Shown: piece by piece, positions 57,373 to 64,000 of the stretch
Layout of the letters: the number at the start of each line of letters is the position of its first letter
Position numbering within the stretch: the first letter of the stretch is position 1
Origin: Acidobacteriota bacterium
GTDB lineage: Bacteria > Acidobacteriota > Thermoanaerobaculia > Multivoradales > Multivoraceae
Reading direction: 5' to 3'
DNA: 64,000 bases
Assembly: GCA_026707545.1 (NCBI GenBank)
Contig: JAPOWR010000001.1
Location: 930,001 to 994,000, forward strand
Made by a program: the position numbers and the translations under genes
The notes under the pieces: generated by a model
Database searches by the model: none
What the model was told of the DNA's origin: nothing
Seen by the model: only the letters and a program-made list of their open reading frames with translations

Positions 57373-58299
57373 GTGACTCTGATCGAAGTTCGAAACCGGT
57401 GCGCGGCGCTGCTGCTCGCGTTCGTTCTGGTGCCACTTCCGCTTGCCGCCGACGACACGAACGCCGATGTCTGGGACCGTGTCGAGCACCATACGGTGAA
57501 GAGCGGTGAGATCGACATCCACTACGTCACTCTGGGCGAGGGCAAGCCAGTCCTCTTCCTTCACGGCTTCCCGGACCTCTGGTACTCCTGGCGGCACCAG
57601 ATGGCGGCCCTCGAGGGTGAGTTCCGGACGGCGGCGATGGACCTGCGCGGATACAACCGGAGCGGACAGCCGAAACAGGTCGAGGACTACCAGATGCCGT
57701 TGATCCTGGGTGACGTCGCGGCCGTGATCGAGGATCTCGGTGCGCCGATCACCCTGGTGGGCCACGACTGGGGCGGTGCCATCGCCTGGCGCTACGCGAT
57801 GACGCACCCGGAGCAGATCGAGCGCCTCGTGATCCTCAACCTGACCCATCCCAAGGGCTACGCGAACGTGATCGCGAACGCCACCGAAGCGCAGCGGCAG
57901 AACACGCAGTACGCGCGGAACTTCGCGACGTCGAAGCCGGACGGTAGCCCGGTGCCGGAAGGCCTTCTGAACCGCTACGCCAGCGAGGGCGAGAAGGTGG
58001 CCGGCCACTATCGGGAGGCCTTCGCCCGCTCCTACTGGGACGGCATGCTGAACTACTACCGGGCGAACTACGGCCAGGTTGCCGGCGGCGGCGAGATGCC
58101 GAACCTGCAGATGCCGGTGCTCCAGTTCCACGGCCTGAAGGACACGGCGGTGGACAAGGACGGGCTGAAGAACACCTGGGACTGGATCGACCGCGACTAC
58201 ACCCTGGTCACGGTGCCGTCGGTGGGCCACTGGGTCCAGTTGGAGGCTGCGGATCTCGTCTCGAGCACGATGCGCGCCTGGCTGCTGGCCAGGGAGTGA
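57373..58299 (+). CDS. Exported alpha/beta hydrolase, epoxide-hydrolase-like
   Basis: A 308-aa alpha/beta-hydrolase with a signal peptide (CAALLLAFVLVPLPLAA). HGFPDLWYSWRHQM holds the oxyanion HG and the cap-side Trp of soluble epoxide hydrolases. The nucleophile elbow is GHDWGG (Asp nucleophile, not Ser), favouring epoxide hydrolase or haloalkane dehalogenase activity. The closing catalytic His is in VGHWVQLE. The GTG at 57373 is chosen for its ribosome site; a TTG five codons upstream is the alternative. Periplasmic location is unusual for this family. The NIPSNAP lipoprotein gene follows directly. Confidence 0.87.
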   Translation: MTLIEVRNRCAALLLAFVLVPLPLAADDTNADVWDRVEHHTVKSGEIDIHYVTLGEGKPVLFLHGFPDLWYSWRHQMAALEGEFRTAAMDLRGYNRSGQPKQVEDYQMPLILGDVAAVIEDLGAPITLVGHDWGGAIAWRYAMTHPEQIERLVILNLTHPKGYANVIANATEAQRQNTQYARNFATSKPDGSPVPEGLLNRYASEGEKVAGHYREAFARSYWDGMLNYYRANYGQVAGGGEMPNLQMPVLQFHGLKDTAVDKDGLKNTWDWIDRDYTLVTVPSVGHWVQLEAADLVSSTMRAWLLARE

Positions 58300-58316
58300 T
58301 GGAGGTACGTCGAACG

Positions 58317-59177
58317 ATGCTCATCCAGCCAACCAATCGTTGCTGGCCCAGGCTCCTTGCGCCCGCCGTGGCTCTTGGCCTGATCGTCGCCTGCGCGCCG
58401 GCCGAAGCGCCGGAGGCGGCCGGCGAACAGGTCGCGGAGGAGAGCGGACCCGCCCGCGAGTACTACGAGATCCGCCGTTATCGGCTCTCCGACGAAGACA
58501 GCCGGCAGACCGTCCTCGACTATCTGGAGAACGCCCTGGTGCCAGCGCTGAACCGTGCAGGCATCGACCGGGTCGGCGTGTTTAGCGTCCAACCGCCCGC
58601 GGCGGACGAGGAGGCCCTCGATCCCGTGGACGCGATGTCCGTGTGGGCGATCATCGCGTTTCCCGGCGTTGACGACTTCACGGGCATGAAGTCCACGCTG
58701 GAAGCCGACGCGGCCTACCTGGAGGCCGCGGCGCCGATGTACGCCACGCCGACCCGGGAACCGATCTACGAACGGGTCGAGAGCTGGTTCCTGCACGCCT
58801 TCAAGGGCATGCCGATGATGGAGCTACCGCCGCAGACAGCGGCTGGCGAGGACCGGATCTTCGAACTCCGCCTGTACGAGAGCCACAACGAGGACACGGC
58901 GCGCCGCAAGGTCCACATGTTCGACAACGGCGAGATCGACATCATGCGGGATGTCGACATGGCGCCTCTCCTGTACGGCGAACTGCTGATCGGCGCGAAC
59001 GTGCCGGCTCTCGTCTACATCCTGTCGGCGCCTGACATGGAGTCCCACCGCGAGCACTGGAGGGCCTTTGGCGACCACCCGGAGTGGAAGCGCATGCGCG
59101 AGATGGAGATGTACAGGGGCACGGTCTCGGGGATCGAGAACGTGTTCCTGCGGCCGACCGGCTTTTCCCAGATCTGA
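58317..59177 (+). CDS. NIPSNAP-family lipoprotein
   Basis: A 286-aa protein whose signal ends in a lipobox (GLIVAC, about residue 20). Two ferredoxin-like NIPSNAP domains follow: YYEIRRYRLSDEDSRQTVLDYLENALVPAL with FSVQPP, and RIFELRLYESHNEDTARRKVHMFDNGEIDIM ending WKRMREMEMY. The NIPSNAP fold occurs in eukaryotic mitochondrial proteins and many exported bacterial proteins; no reaction is established. ATG 58317 is favoured by GGAGG upstream; GTG 58296 and ATG 58299 would lie almost on top of the upstream stop and have no properly spaced ribosome site. Confidence 0.8.
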   Translation: MLIQPTNRCWPRLLAPAVALGLIVACAPAEAPEAAGEQVAEESGPAREYYEIRRYRLSDEDSRQTVLDYLENALVPALNRAGIDRVGVFSVQPPAADEEALDPVDAMSVWAIIAFPGVDDFTGMKSTLEADAAYLEAAAPMYATPTREPIYERVESWFLHAFKGMPMMELPPQTAAGEDRIFELRLYESHNEDTARRKVHMFDNGEIDIMRDVDMAPLLYGELLIGANVPALVYILSAPDMESHREHWRAFGDHPEWKRMREMEMYRGTVSGIENVFLRPTGFSQI

Positions 59178-59188
59178 TCGTCTGATCG

Positions 59189-59215
59189 CTGGCGGCTCCG
59201 GCCAGGAGCCGTCAG
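59189..59215. terminator. Hairpin between convergent NIPSNAP and pilin genes
   Basis: 11-bp stem CTGGCGGCTCC / GGAGCCGTCAG with one G-U pair and a 5-base loop, between two convergent stops. No T-run, but size and position fit a bidirectional terminator. Confidence 0.42.
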
Positions 59216-59230
59216 CCGCCCTGGTCCGCC

Positions 59231-59812
59231 CTAGTCGCCGCCTTCCTCGGCGGCCTCCGCCGCACTGCCCGGCCAGCGCACCCAGTAGCCGTCGGCCCAC
59301 ACGAGGTCCTGGTTGAAGTCGGTGCCCGGGAAGGCGCCGATCTCGTAGCTCGACTCAGGTTGGGCGGTGGCCGAGCCGTCGCGCCCGCCGCTCCAGATGC
59401 CGATGACCTGCGTGCCGAGCAGCTTGTCGGAGCCCGCGAAACCGAAACGGTAGGGGTTGTTCCAGCCGTCGCGTTCGGGCACGTCCTGCAGGTAGAAGAA
59501 GGTATTCGACGGCCTCAGCAGGGCCGACAGATCGGCGTGGGAGAAGTCGGCGTGGGTGAACTCGCTCCAGGCGAACGTCGGGGTCGTGCTCGACCCGGCG
59601 GCGGCGGCGCTGACCTGGTCGGTGAGCCACTGCATCCAGGCGGTGCCGACACTCTTCATGTCGGCCTGGGTCCGCGTCTGGTTCGCGTTCTGGAGTCCGG
59701 TCATCAGGTTCGGCACCAGCAGTGCGGAGATGATGCCGATGATCGCCACGACGATCAGCAGTTCGATCAGGGTGAATCCGCGTTCGCGGGTTTGGGAGCG
59801 CGCTCCAGTCAT
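59231..59812 (-). CDS. Type IV pilin-like / type II secretion pseudopilin (GspG-like)
   Basis: A 193-aa prepilin. The class III leader MTGARSQTRERG is cleaved before Phe13; the mature helix FTLIELLIVVAIIGIISALLVPNL has the conserved Glu at mature position 5. A globular domain follows with Trp/Phe-rich strands; the EIGAFPGTDFNQDLVWADGYW end is GspG-like in placement. ATG 59812 has AAGGA nine bases upstream; a longer frame to 59869 adds an implausible leader. No prepilin peptidase, ATPase or other secretion gene is nearby, so it is an orphan here. Confidence 0.86.
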   Translation of the reverse strand: MTGARSQTRERGFTLIELLIVVAIIGIISALLVPNLMTGLQNANQTRTQADMKSVGTAWMQWLTDQVSAAAAGSSTTPTFAWSEFTHADFSHADLSALLRPSNTFFYLQDVPERDGWNNPYRFGFAGSDKLLGTQVIGIWSGGRDGSATAQPESSYEIGAFPGTDFNQDLVWADGYWVRWPGSAAEAAEEGGD

Positions 59813-59883
59813 CTTCGTGTTCCTTGAGAGAAGTCGAGGTCCGGCCGTGGCGGAGTACGGGCGGGTCACCGGCGGCTTACAGG

Positions 59884-59914
59884 ATCATACGGGGCAGACG
59901 CCGGGAGCGTCCAA
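59884..59914 (-). promoter_or_regulatory. Promoter of the pilin gene
   Basis: On the minus strand TTGGAC, 19 bases, then TATGAT. The -10 is good (5/6), the -35 partial (TTG) and the spacing slightly long. It lies in the 228-base divergent gap with the ATP-grasp gene, where I see no gene and no clear plus-strand promoter. Confidence 0.4.
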
Positions 59915-60040
59915 GCGAACCGCTCCCTTGCGACGAATCCGAACCCCCCCGCCCAAGTAACATCGGGGAAGATGGAACCGCTCGGACGCGTCCCGGTGAC
60001 GGGCGGCTGCGTGAACGACGCATCGGTCGGGGGTTAGTGC

Positions 60041-61483
60041 GTGGACTTCGGATTCTACGACTTCGATCTGGCGATCTACGACGAGATGTTCGTCGCGGAC
60101 GGCGAACCGCGCGAACACTGCCAGGCGGTCTACGAGGCGCTGCGGAACACTCCCCGGGAAGAACTCGAGACGATCCAGGAGCGGGTGACCCGCTCCTTCT
60201 CGCAAGAGGGAATTACCTTCACCGTCTACGGCGAGGAGGAGGCCGAGGAGCGGATCATCCCGATCGACTGCGTCCCGCGCCTGCTCAGGCTCGCGGAGTG
60301 GCGCCAGCTCGAGGCCGGTCTGGTACAGCGCATCAGGGCGCTCAATCTCTTTCTCGGGGATGTCTACGGGGACTGCCGCATCGTCAAGGATGGCGTGATC
60401 CCGGCCGACGTGATTCTCGATTGTCCGCAGTATCGGCCGGAACTGCGCGGCGTCAGGGTGCCGAACAACGTCTGGGTGGCCGTCTGCGGGACGGACATCG
60501 TTCGTACCCACGGTGGCTTCATGGTGCTCGAGGACAACCTTCGGGTGCCGTCGGGCGTCTCCTACATGATCGCCAACCGCAAGGCGGTCAAGGCCGGGTT
60601 GCGTCGGCTCTACCGCACCTGCCGGGTGCAGGAGATCGAACACTACGGCAGTCAGCTACGGCGGACCCTGGGCGAGTTGGCGCCTGACGGCCGGAAGGAT
60701 CCCAGTCTGGCGCTGCTCACTCCCGGTACCTATAACTCGGCGTTCTACGAACACATGTTCCTGGCCCAGGAGATCGGCGCGGAACTCGTGGAGGGGCAGG
60801 ATCTGCTGGTCAATGACGGCTTTGTCTACATGCGCACCACCTCGGGCCTACGGCGGGTCGATGTGATCTATCGCCGGGTCGACGACGACTTTCTCGATCC
60901 GCTCACGTTTCGCGAGGACTCGCTGCTGGGCGTGCCGGGGCTGATCAACGCCTTCAGACGGGGCAACGTGACCCTGGCCAACGCACCGGGCACCGGCGTC
61001 GCCGACGACAAGAGCGTCTACGCCTACGTGCCCGACATGGTGCGGTACTACCTGAGCGAGGAACCGTTGCTTCTGAACGTCGAAACGCGCCTCTGCAGGC
61101 GTCCGGAAGACCTCGAGTACACGCTCGACAACCTGGAACATCTGGTCACAAAACGGGTCGGGGAGTCGGGCGGCTACGGCATGCTGGTGGGTCCCCACTC
61201 GACGGCGGAGGAGCGCGAGGTGTTCGCGGAGAAGCTCCGAGCCGATCCGGCCGACTACATCTCGCAGCCGACGCTGCCGCTGTCGCGGTCTCCATGTCTG
61301 GTAGAGGGCCGCGCGGAGCCGCGCCATGTCGACCTGCGTCCGTTCGTGCTGACGGGGGCCGAGACCCGGATCGTCCCGGGCGCTTTCTGCCGCGTGGCGT
61401 TGCGCCGCGGCAGCCTGGTCGTGAACTCGAGCCAGGGCGGCGGCGGCAAGGACCTTTGGGTCGTGGATCTCGAGGGCTCCTAG
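60041..61483 (+). CDS. Circularly permuted ATP-grasp type 2 family protein
   Basis: A 480-aa protein from a GTG start. Family blocks are YDEMFVADGEPREHCQAVYEAL, FLGDVYGDCRIVKDGVIPAD and THGGFMVLEDNLRVPSGVSYMIANRK. Also present are DLLVNDGFVYMRTTSGLRRVDVIYRRVDDDFLDP, GTGVADDKSVYAYVPDMVRYYL and EPRHVDLRPFVLTG. It probably uses ATP to activate a carboxylate and form an amide or peptide bond. Known clusters join it to alpha-E and transglutaminase-like proteins, exactly as here (3- and 9-base gaps), suggesting a peptide-synthesising or modifying pathway of unknown product. Confidence 0.9.
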   Translation: MDFGFYDFDLAIYDEMFVADGEPREHCQAVYEALRNTPREELETIQERVTRSFSQEGITFTVYGEEEAEERIIPIDCVPRLLRLAEWRQLEAGLVQRIRALNLFLGDVYGDCRIVKDGVIPADVILDCPQYRPELRGVRVPNNVWVAVCGTDIVRTHGGFMVLEDNLRVPSGVSYMIANRKAVKAGLRRLYRTCRVQEIEHYGSQLRRTLGELAPDGRKDPSLALLTPGTYNSAFYEHMFLAQEIGAELVEGQDLLVNDGFVYMRTTSGLRRVDVIYRRVDDDFLDPLTFREDSLLGVPGLINAFRRGNVTLANAPGTGVADDKSVYAYVPDMVRYYLSEEPLLLNVETRLCRRPEDLEYTLDNLEHLVTKRVGESGGYGMLVGPHSTAEEREVFAEKLRADPADYISQPTLPLSRSPCLVEGRAEPRHVDLRPFVLTGAETRIVPGAFCRVALRRGSLVVNSSQGGGGKDLWVVDLEGS

Positions 61484-61486
61484 GCC

Positions 61487-62449
61487 GTGCTCTCCCGAAG
61501 TGCCCAGGGCGTCTACTGGATGGGGAGGTACCTGACCCGAGCGCAGTACCTGAGCCACCTCCTGGAACTGCACGTGCAGGCGCTCGTCGACCGGCCGGTG
61601 GGAGAGATCCACTTCGGCTGGAGGCGCATCTATCGCGCCATGAAGCGACTTCCGCCGCCGGGCGAGGAATGGCTGCCGGAAGCCGACGAATTCGCCCTCG
61701 CGGACTCCTTCACGCTGGCGGACGATCTGACCTTCGACCGGACGAATCCCGAGTCGGTCTGGAGCAGCCTGGAACGGGGCCGGGAGAACGCGCGCCAGAT
61801 GCGCCACTGCATCAGCGCCGAGATGTGGACTCGTCTCAACCGGGCATATCTCTGGATGCGGGACCTGGAAGCCGTGGACATCTGGAGGACGCCGGAGGCC
61901 TTCTACTCCCGCACCTGCAATGAGATCCACAACTTCATCGGTGTTGCCGACGCGACGATGTATCGCGGCCCGGCATGGCGCTTCATGCGCCTCGGCCGCG
62001 CCATCGAACGCATCCAGCTTGTCGTGTCGCTGATCCTCGCTCAAACGGAACTCAGCCGGCGCACGCGGGTCCCCAATCTGGGTTGGCCGAGCATGCTGCG
62101 TGCGCATCGCGCGGCCGAGGCCTACAGCCGGATCCACGGAATCGAGATTCAGCCCGACCGCGTCCTCGATCTGCTGGTCGCCGACCCGTTGCTGCCTGCT
62201 TCGCTTCTCTCCTCGCTGCGGGCGGCGGCGGGGGAACTCGACGCCATCGAGACGGGTCCCGGCGTCGAGGCCGACGCGGCGGCACGGCGGCTGTCAGGCC
62301 GCGCCTGCGCCCTCATCCTCTATGACTGGCCGGAGGCGGAGGAGCGGGACGACCTGATAAGGCGGGTGGGCGAGTGCGCGCGTGATCTGCACGACGCGGT
62401 TCTGGGAGCCTTCGTCGACTACGCCATCGAGGACTCGCCGCTGCGTTGA
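61487..62449 (+). CDS. Alpha-E domain protein
   Basis: A 320-aa, almost all-helical protein beginning MLSRSAQGVYWMGRYLTRAQYLSHLLELHVQALVD, the classic start of the alpha-E family. Later blocks are WSSLERGRENARQMRHCISAEMW and FYSRTCNEIHNFIGVADATMYRGPAWRFMRLGRAIERIQ. Its biochemical role is unknown; it is nearly always encoded with the circularly permuted ATP-grasp protein and a transglutaminase. GTG start three bases after the ATP-grasp stop indicates co-translation. Confidence 0.9.
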   Translation: MLSRSAQGVYWMGRYLTRAQYLSHLLELHVQALVDRPVGEIHFGWRRIYRAMKRLPPPGEEWLPEADEFALADSFTLADDLTFDRTNPESVWSSLERGRENARQMRHCISAEMWTRLNRAYLWMRDLEAVDIWRTPEAFYSRTCNEIHNFIGVADATMYRGPAWRFMRLGRAIERIQLVVSLILAQTELSRRTRVPNLGWPSMLRAHRAAEAYSRIHGIEIQPDRVLDLLVADPLLPASLLSSLRAAAGELDAIETGPGVEADAAARRLSGRACALILYDWPEAEERDDLIRRVGECARDLHDAVLGAFVDYAIEDSPLR

Positions 62450-62458
62450 TGGGGCAGG

Positions 62459-63355
62459 ATGCGCTACGAGATCGAGCACAGGACGCGCTACGTGTATCCG
62501 GAGCAGGTGCGCGGTTGCGTGCTGACGCTCTGCCTGGAGCCGGTCCCCACGGATGGGCAGCGGGTGCTGGAGTTCGAGATCGAGACCCGACCCGCCGCGT
62601 CACTGAGCCCCGAGCAGGACGGTTTCGGAAACCGTCGCCACGTCCTCAACGTTCACCGGCGGCACCCCGAGCTGACGATCATCTCGCGCCTCGAGGTCGA
62701 ACGGGACCCCGGATCCTTGCCTGCGGCGGCCGGCGGTTGGGAGGAGATCCGGTCTCTGCGAGAGGCTCCGGAACACTGGCACCTGCTTCGACCGAGCCGG
62801 CTCGCGAGGCCGTCGCGAGCTCTCGAGGACTTCGCTGGGTGCCACAATCTCCACCCGGGAGACGATCCGATGGCGAGTCTGGTTGGACTATCGGATAGGC
62901 TCCACCGCAGTTTCGCCTACCAACCGGGCAGCACGTCGGCCGATTCTCCGATCGAGCACGTCCTGGAGTCCGGTCGGGGCGTCTGCCAAGACTACGCGCA
63001 CGTCATGATTGCCATCGCCCGCTCCTGGGGAGTGCCGTCCCGATACGTATCCGGCTACCTGCACACGACCGGCGTCCCCGGCGAGCAGACGGTGGCGTCC
63101 GGCAGTCATGCCTGGGTGGAATGCCGGTTGCCGGGTGCCGGCTGGGTCGGCTTCGACCCCACCAATGCGACCTTCAGTGATGAGCGCCACATTCGTGTGG
63201 CGGCGGGACGGGACTACGCCGACGTCTCGCCGATCAGCGGCGTGTTCCAGGGTACCGGGGATGCCAAGATCGAGGTGGATGTGATAGTGAAAGCAGTCGA
63301 TCCTCGGGAGTTAGAGGAAAAAGTGAGCGGAAGGAACAGGAGGCAGAGAGGATGA
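62459..63355 (+). CDS. Transglutaminase-like family protein (with N-terminal bacterial transglutaminase domain)
   Basis: A 298-aa cytoplasmic protein; no signal peptide. The N-terminal beta domain begins MRYEIEHRTRYVYPEQVRG. The catalytic triad of the papain-like core is visible: Cys in GRGVCQDYAHVMI, His in GSHAWVECRLPGAGW and Asp in GFDPTNATF. Such proteins could be cysteine proteases or acyl-transferases. It is the third member of the ATP-grasp/alpha-E trio. Its stop overlaps the ATG of a STAS-domain protein (ATGA), an unusual fourth partner. Confidence 0.9.
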   Translation: MRYEIEHRTRYVYPEQVRGCVLTLCLEPVPTDGQRVLEFEIETRPAASLSPEQDGFGNRRHVLNVHRRHPELTIISRLEVERDPGSLPAAAGGWEEIRSLREAPEHWHLLRPSRLARPSRALEDFAGCHNLHPGDDPMASLVGLSDRLHRSFAYQPGSTSADSPIEHVLESGRGVCQDYAHVMIAIARSWGVPSRYVSGYLHTTGVPGEQTVASGSHAWVECRLPGAGWVGFDPTNATFSDERHIRVAAGRDYADVSPISGVFQGTGDAKIEVDVIVKAVDPRELEEKVSGRNRRQRG

Positions 63356-63690
63356 ACGTCCAGGCTGAGCATCACGACGGAGTTCTCTTGGCGAAGGTCG
63401 AAGGCCGCGTCGACAGCTCGAACTCCCAGGACTTCGAGCGCCAGTTGCAGGCTGCCATCGGCGATGACGTCGGGGCCGTGGTGATGGACCTCGCTCAGCT
63501 CGCATACATCAGCAGTGCCGGCTTGAGGGTTGTCCTCCTGGTGGCCAAGACCCTGGGCCAGCGCAACGTGAGCATCTCCCTGTGCTCGCTCTCCGATCCT
63601 GTTCAGTCGGTCTTCGAGATCAGCGGCTTCAACCGCATCATCCAGATCTACGACAACCAGGCTGACGCCCTGGCCGCTGCCGGAAAGTAG
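63352..63690 (+). CDS. STAS-domain anti-anti-sigma-factor-like protein
   Basis: A 112-aa single STAS domain. The KVEGRVDSSNSQDFERQL strand-helix and the phosphorylation segment DLAQLAYISSAGLRVVL are typical: Ser in YISSAGLR is the residue phosphorylated by anti-sigma kinases in SpoIIAA/RsbV proteins. The end FEISGFNRIIQIYDNQADAL fits the family. It probably takes part in partner switching with an RsbW-like kinase, which is not visible here. ATG is preceded by GGAGG and overlaps the transglutaminase stop. A response regulator gene follows 19 bases later, as in RsbU/STAS regulatory modules. Confidence 0.92.
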   Translation: MNVQAEHHDGVLLAKVEGRVDSSNSQDFERQLQAAIGDDVGAVVMDLAQLAYISSAGLRVVLLVAKTLGQRNVSISLCSLSDPVQSVFEISGFNRIIQIYDNQADALAAAGK

Positions 63691-63709
63691 GTCGCCCCGG
63701 CGCCGCTTG

Positions 63710-64000
63710 ATGTCCGACAGAGCGAGTGCCCGAGCCGCGCGCAGGGCCAATCCCGACTACAGGATCCTGGTCGTGGACGACGAGCCGGATCTGGAACGGC
63801 TCGTGAGGCAGCGCATGCGCCGTCACATCCGCTCGGGTCGCTACGGCTTCGAGTTCGCCGGCAACGGCATCGAGGCGCTCGAGAAGCTCGCCCAGAACAG
63901 GGACATCGACATCGTCCTCTCGGACATCAACATGCCGAAGATGGACGGTCTGACCCTTTTGCAGCAGATCCCCGAGGTGAACGCGGACATCCGCTCCGTC
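63710..64000 (+). CDS. Response regulator receiver-domain protein, cut by the window end
   Basis: 97 codons of an open frame that runs off the window. After a basic N-terminus the receiver domain begins YRILVVDDEPDLERLV: Asp-Asp of the acidic pocket is at residues 23-24. The phospho-acceptor Asp is in IVLSDINMPKMDGLTLL. The output domain is not visible; the STAS neighbour makes a PP2C (RsbU/SpoIIE-type) phosphatase output plausible. ATG 63710 is the first start after the STAS stop; no strong ribosome site is visible. Confidence 0.85.
   Translation, partial: MSDRASARAARRANPDYRILVVDDEPDLERLVRQRMRRHIRSGRYGFEFAGNGIEALEKLAQNRDIDIVLSDINMPKMDGLTLLQQIPEVNADIRSV

Overview
The window looks like chromosomal DNA from a high-GC (roughly mid-60s percent by eye), aerobic, Gram-negative bacterium. 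The best guess is an Acidobacteriota (Thermoanaerobaculia-like) lineage. The reasons are many exported TolB-propeller, amidohydrolase, sulfatase and DUF5916 proteins, several c-type cytochromes, a UMF1 transporter, and a recurrent C-terminal domain on an exported protease that I associate with that group. The taxonomic call is inference. Genes are tightly packed with many ATGA/GTGA overlaps. No gap without a gene exceeds about 230 bases, and I see no tRNA, rRNA, CRISPR array or insertion sequence.

Layout. 1-2880 (+): a three-gene aconitase-type / beta-decarboxylating dehydrogenase operon (leucine- or lysine-type). 2881-10323 (-): exported TolB-amidohydrolase, a DUF5916 outer-membrane protein and a Tat-exported thiamine-diphosphate enzyme. 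10488 (+): rpmB. 10771-18794 (-): flotillin with an NfeD-like partner, UMF1 transporter, enoyl-CoA hydratase, glyA, a peroxiredoxin-like protein read through an in-frame TGA (predicted selenoprotein with a bacterial SECIS hairpin), and a lipoprotein sulfatase. 18819-22892 (+): a large metalloprotease and a flavin reductase. 22901-28303: gshA, SDR, LLM oxidoreductase, and an ECF sigma / putative anti-sigma / membrane-protein operon. 28420-32235 (+): metG, an orphan Wzt-like ABC ATPase and a D-2-hydroxyacid dehydrogenase.

The most interesting part is 32263-53596: seventeen consecutive minus-strand genes. The promoter-proximal half encodes ActA (pentaheme c), ActB (molybdopterin-like plus Fe-S) and ActE (monoheme lipoprotein) of alternative complex III. 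The NrfD-type quinone subunits ActC and ActF, and ActD, are absent from the run. In their place is a CydA-like (bd-type) membrane subunit without CydB, followed by three further c-type cytochromes, one with a CX3CH haem site and one with a haem-binding domain interrupted by FFG repeats. The distal half carries a two-domain UspA protein with three PCP_red (protochlorophyllide-reductase-type) domains and a zinc ribbon. It also carries an AhbD/NirJ-like radical SAM protein with its own PCP_red domain, a small Cys-rich PCP_red protein and an Mrp-type Fe-S carrier ATPase. My working hypothesis is a hybrid quinol:cytochrome c oxidoreductase encoded in the same run as a tetrapyrrole-handling maturation cassette.

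53709-64000: a SCO1 copper chaperone divergent from the act operon, a beta-helix lipoprotein paired with a diheme lipoprotein, a monoheme cytochrome, an epoxide-hydrolase-like protein, a NIPSNAP lipoprotein, a lone GspG-like pilin, the conserved ATP-grasp / alpha-E / transglutaminase trio, then a STAS protein translationally coupled to that trio and a response regulator cut by the window end. Several promoters share an extended -10 box (TGCTAYGAT-like); three of these sit exactly seven bases from an ATG, suggesting leaderless mRNAs.
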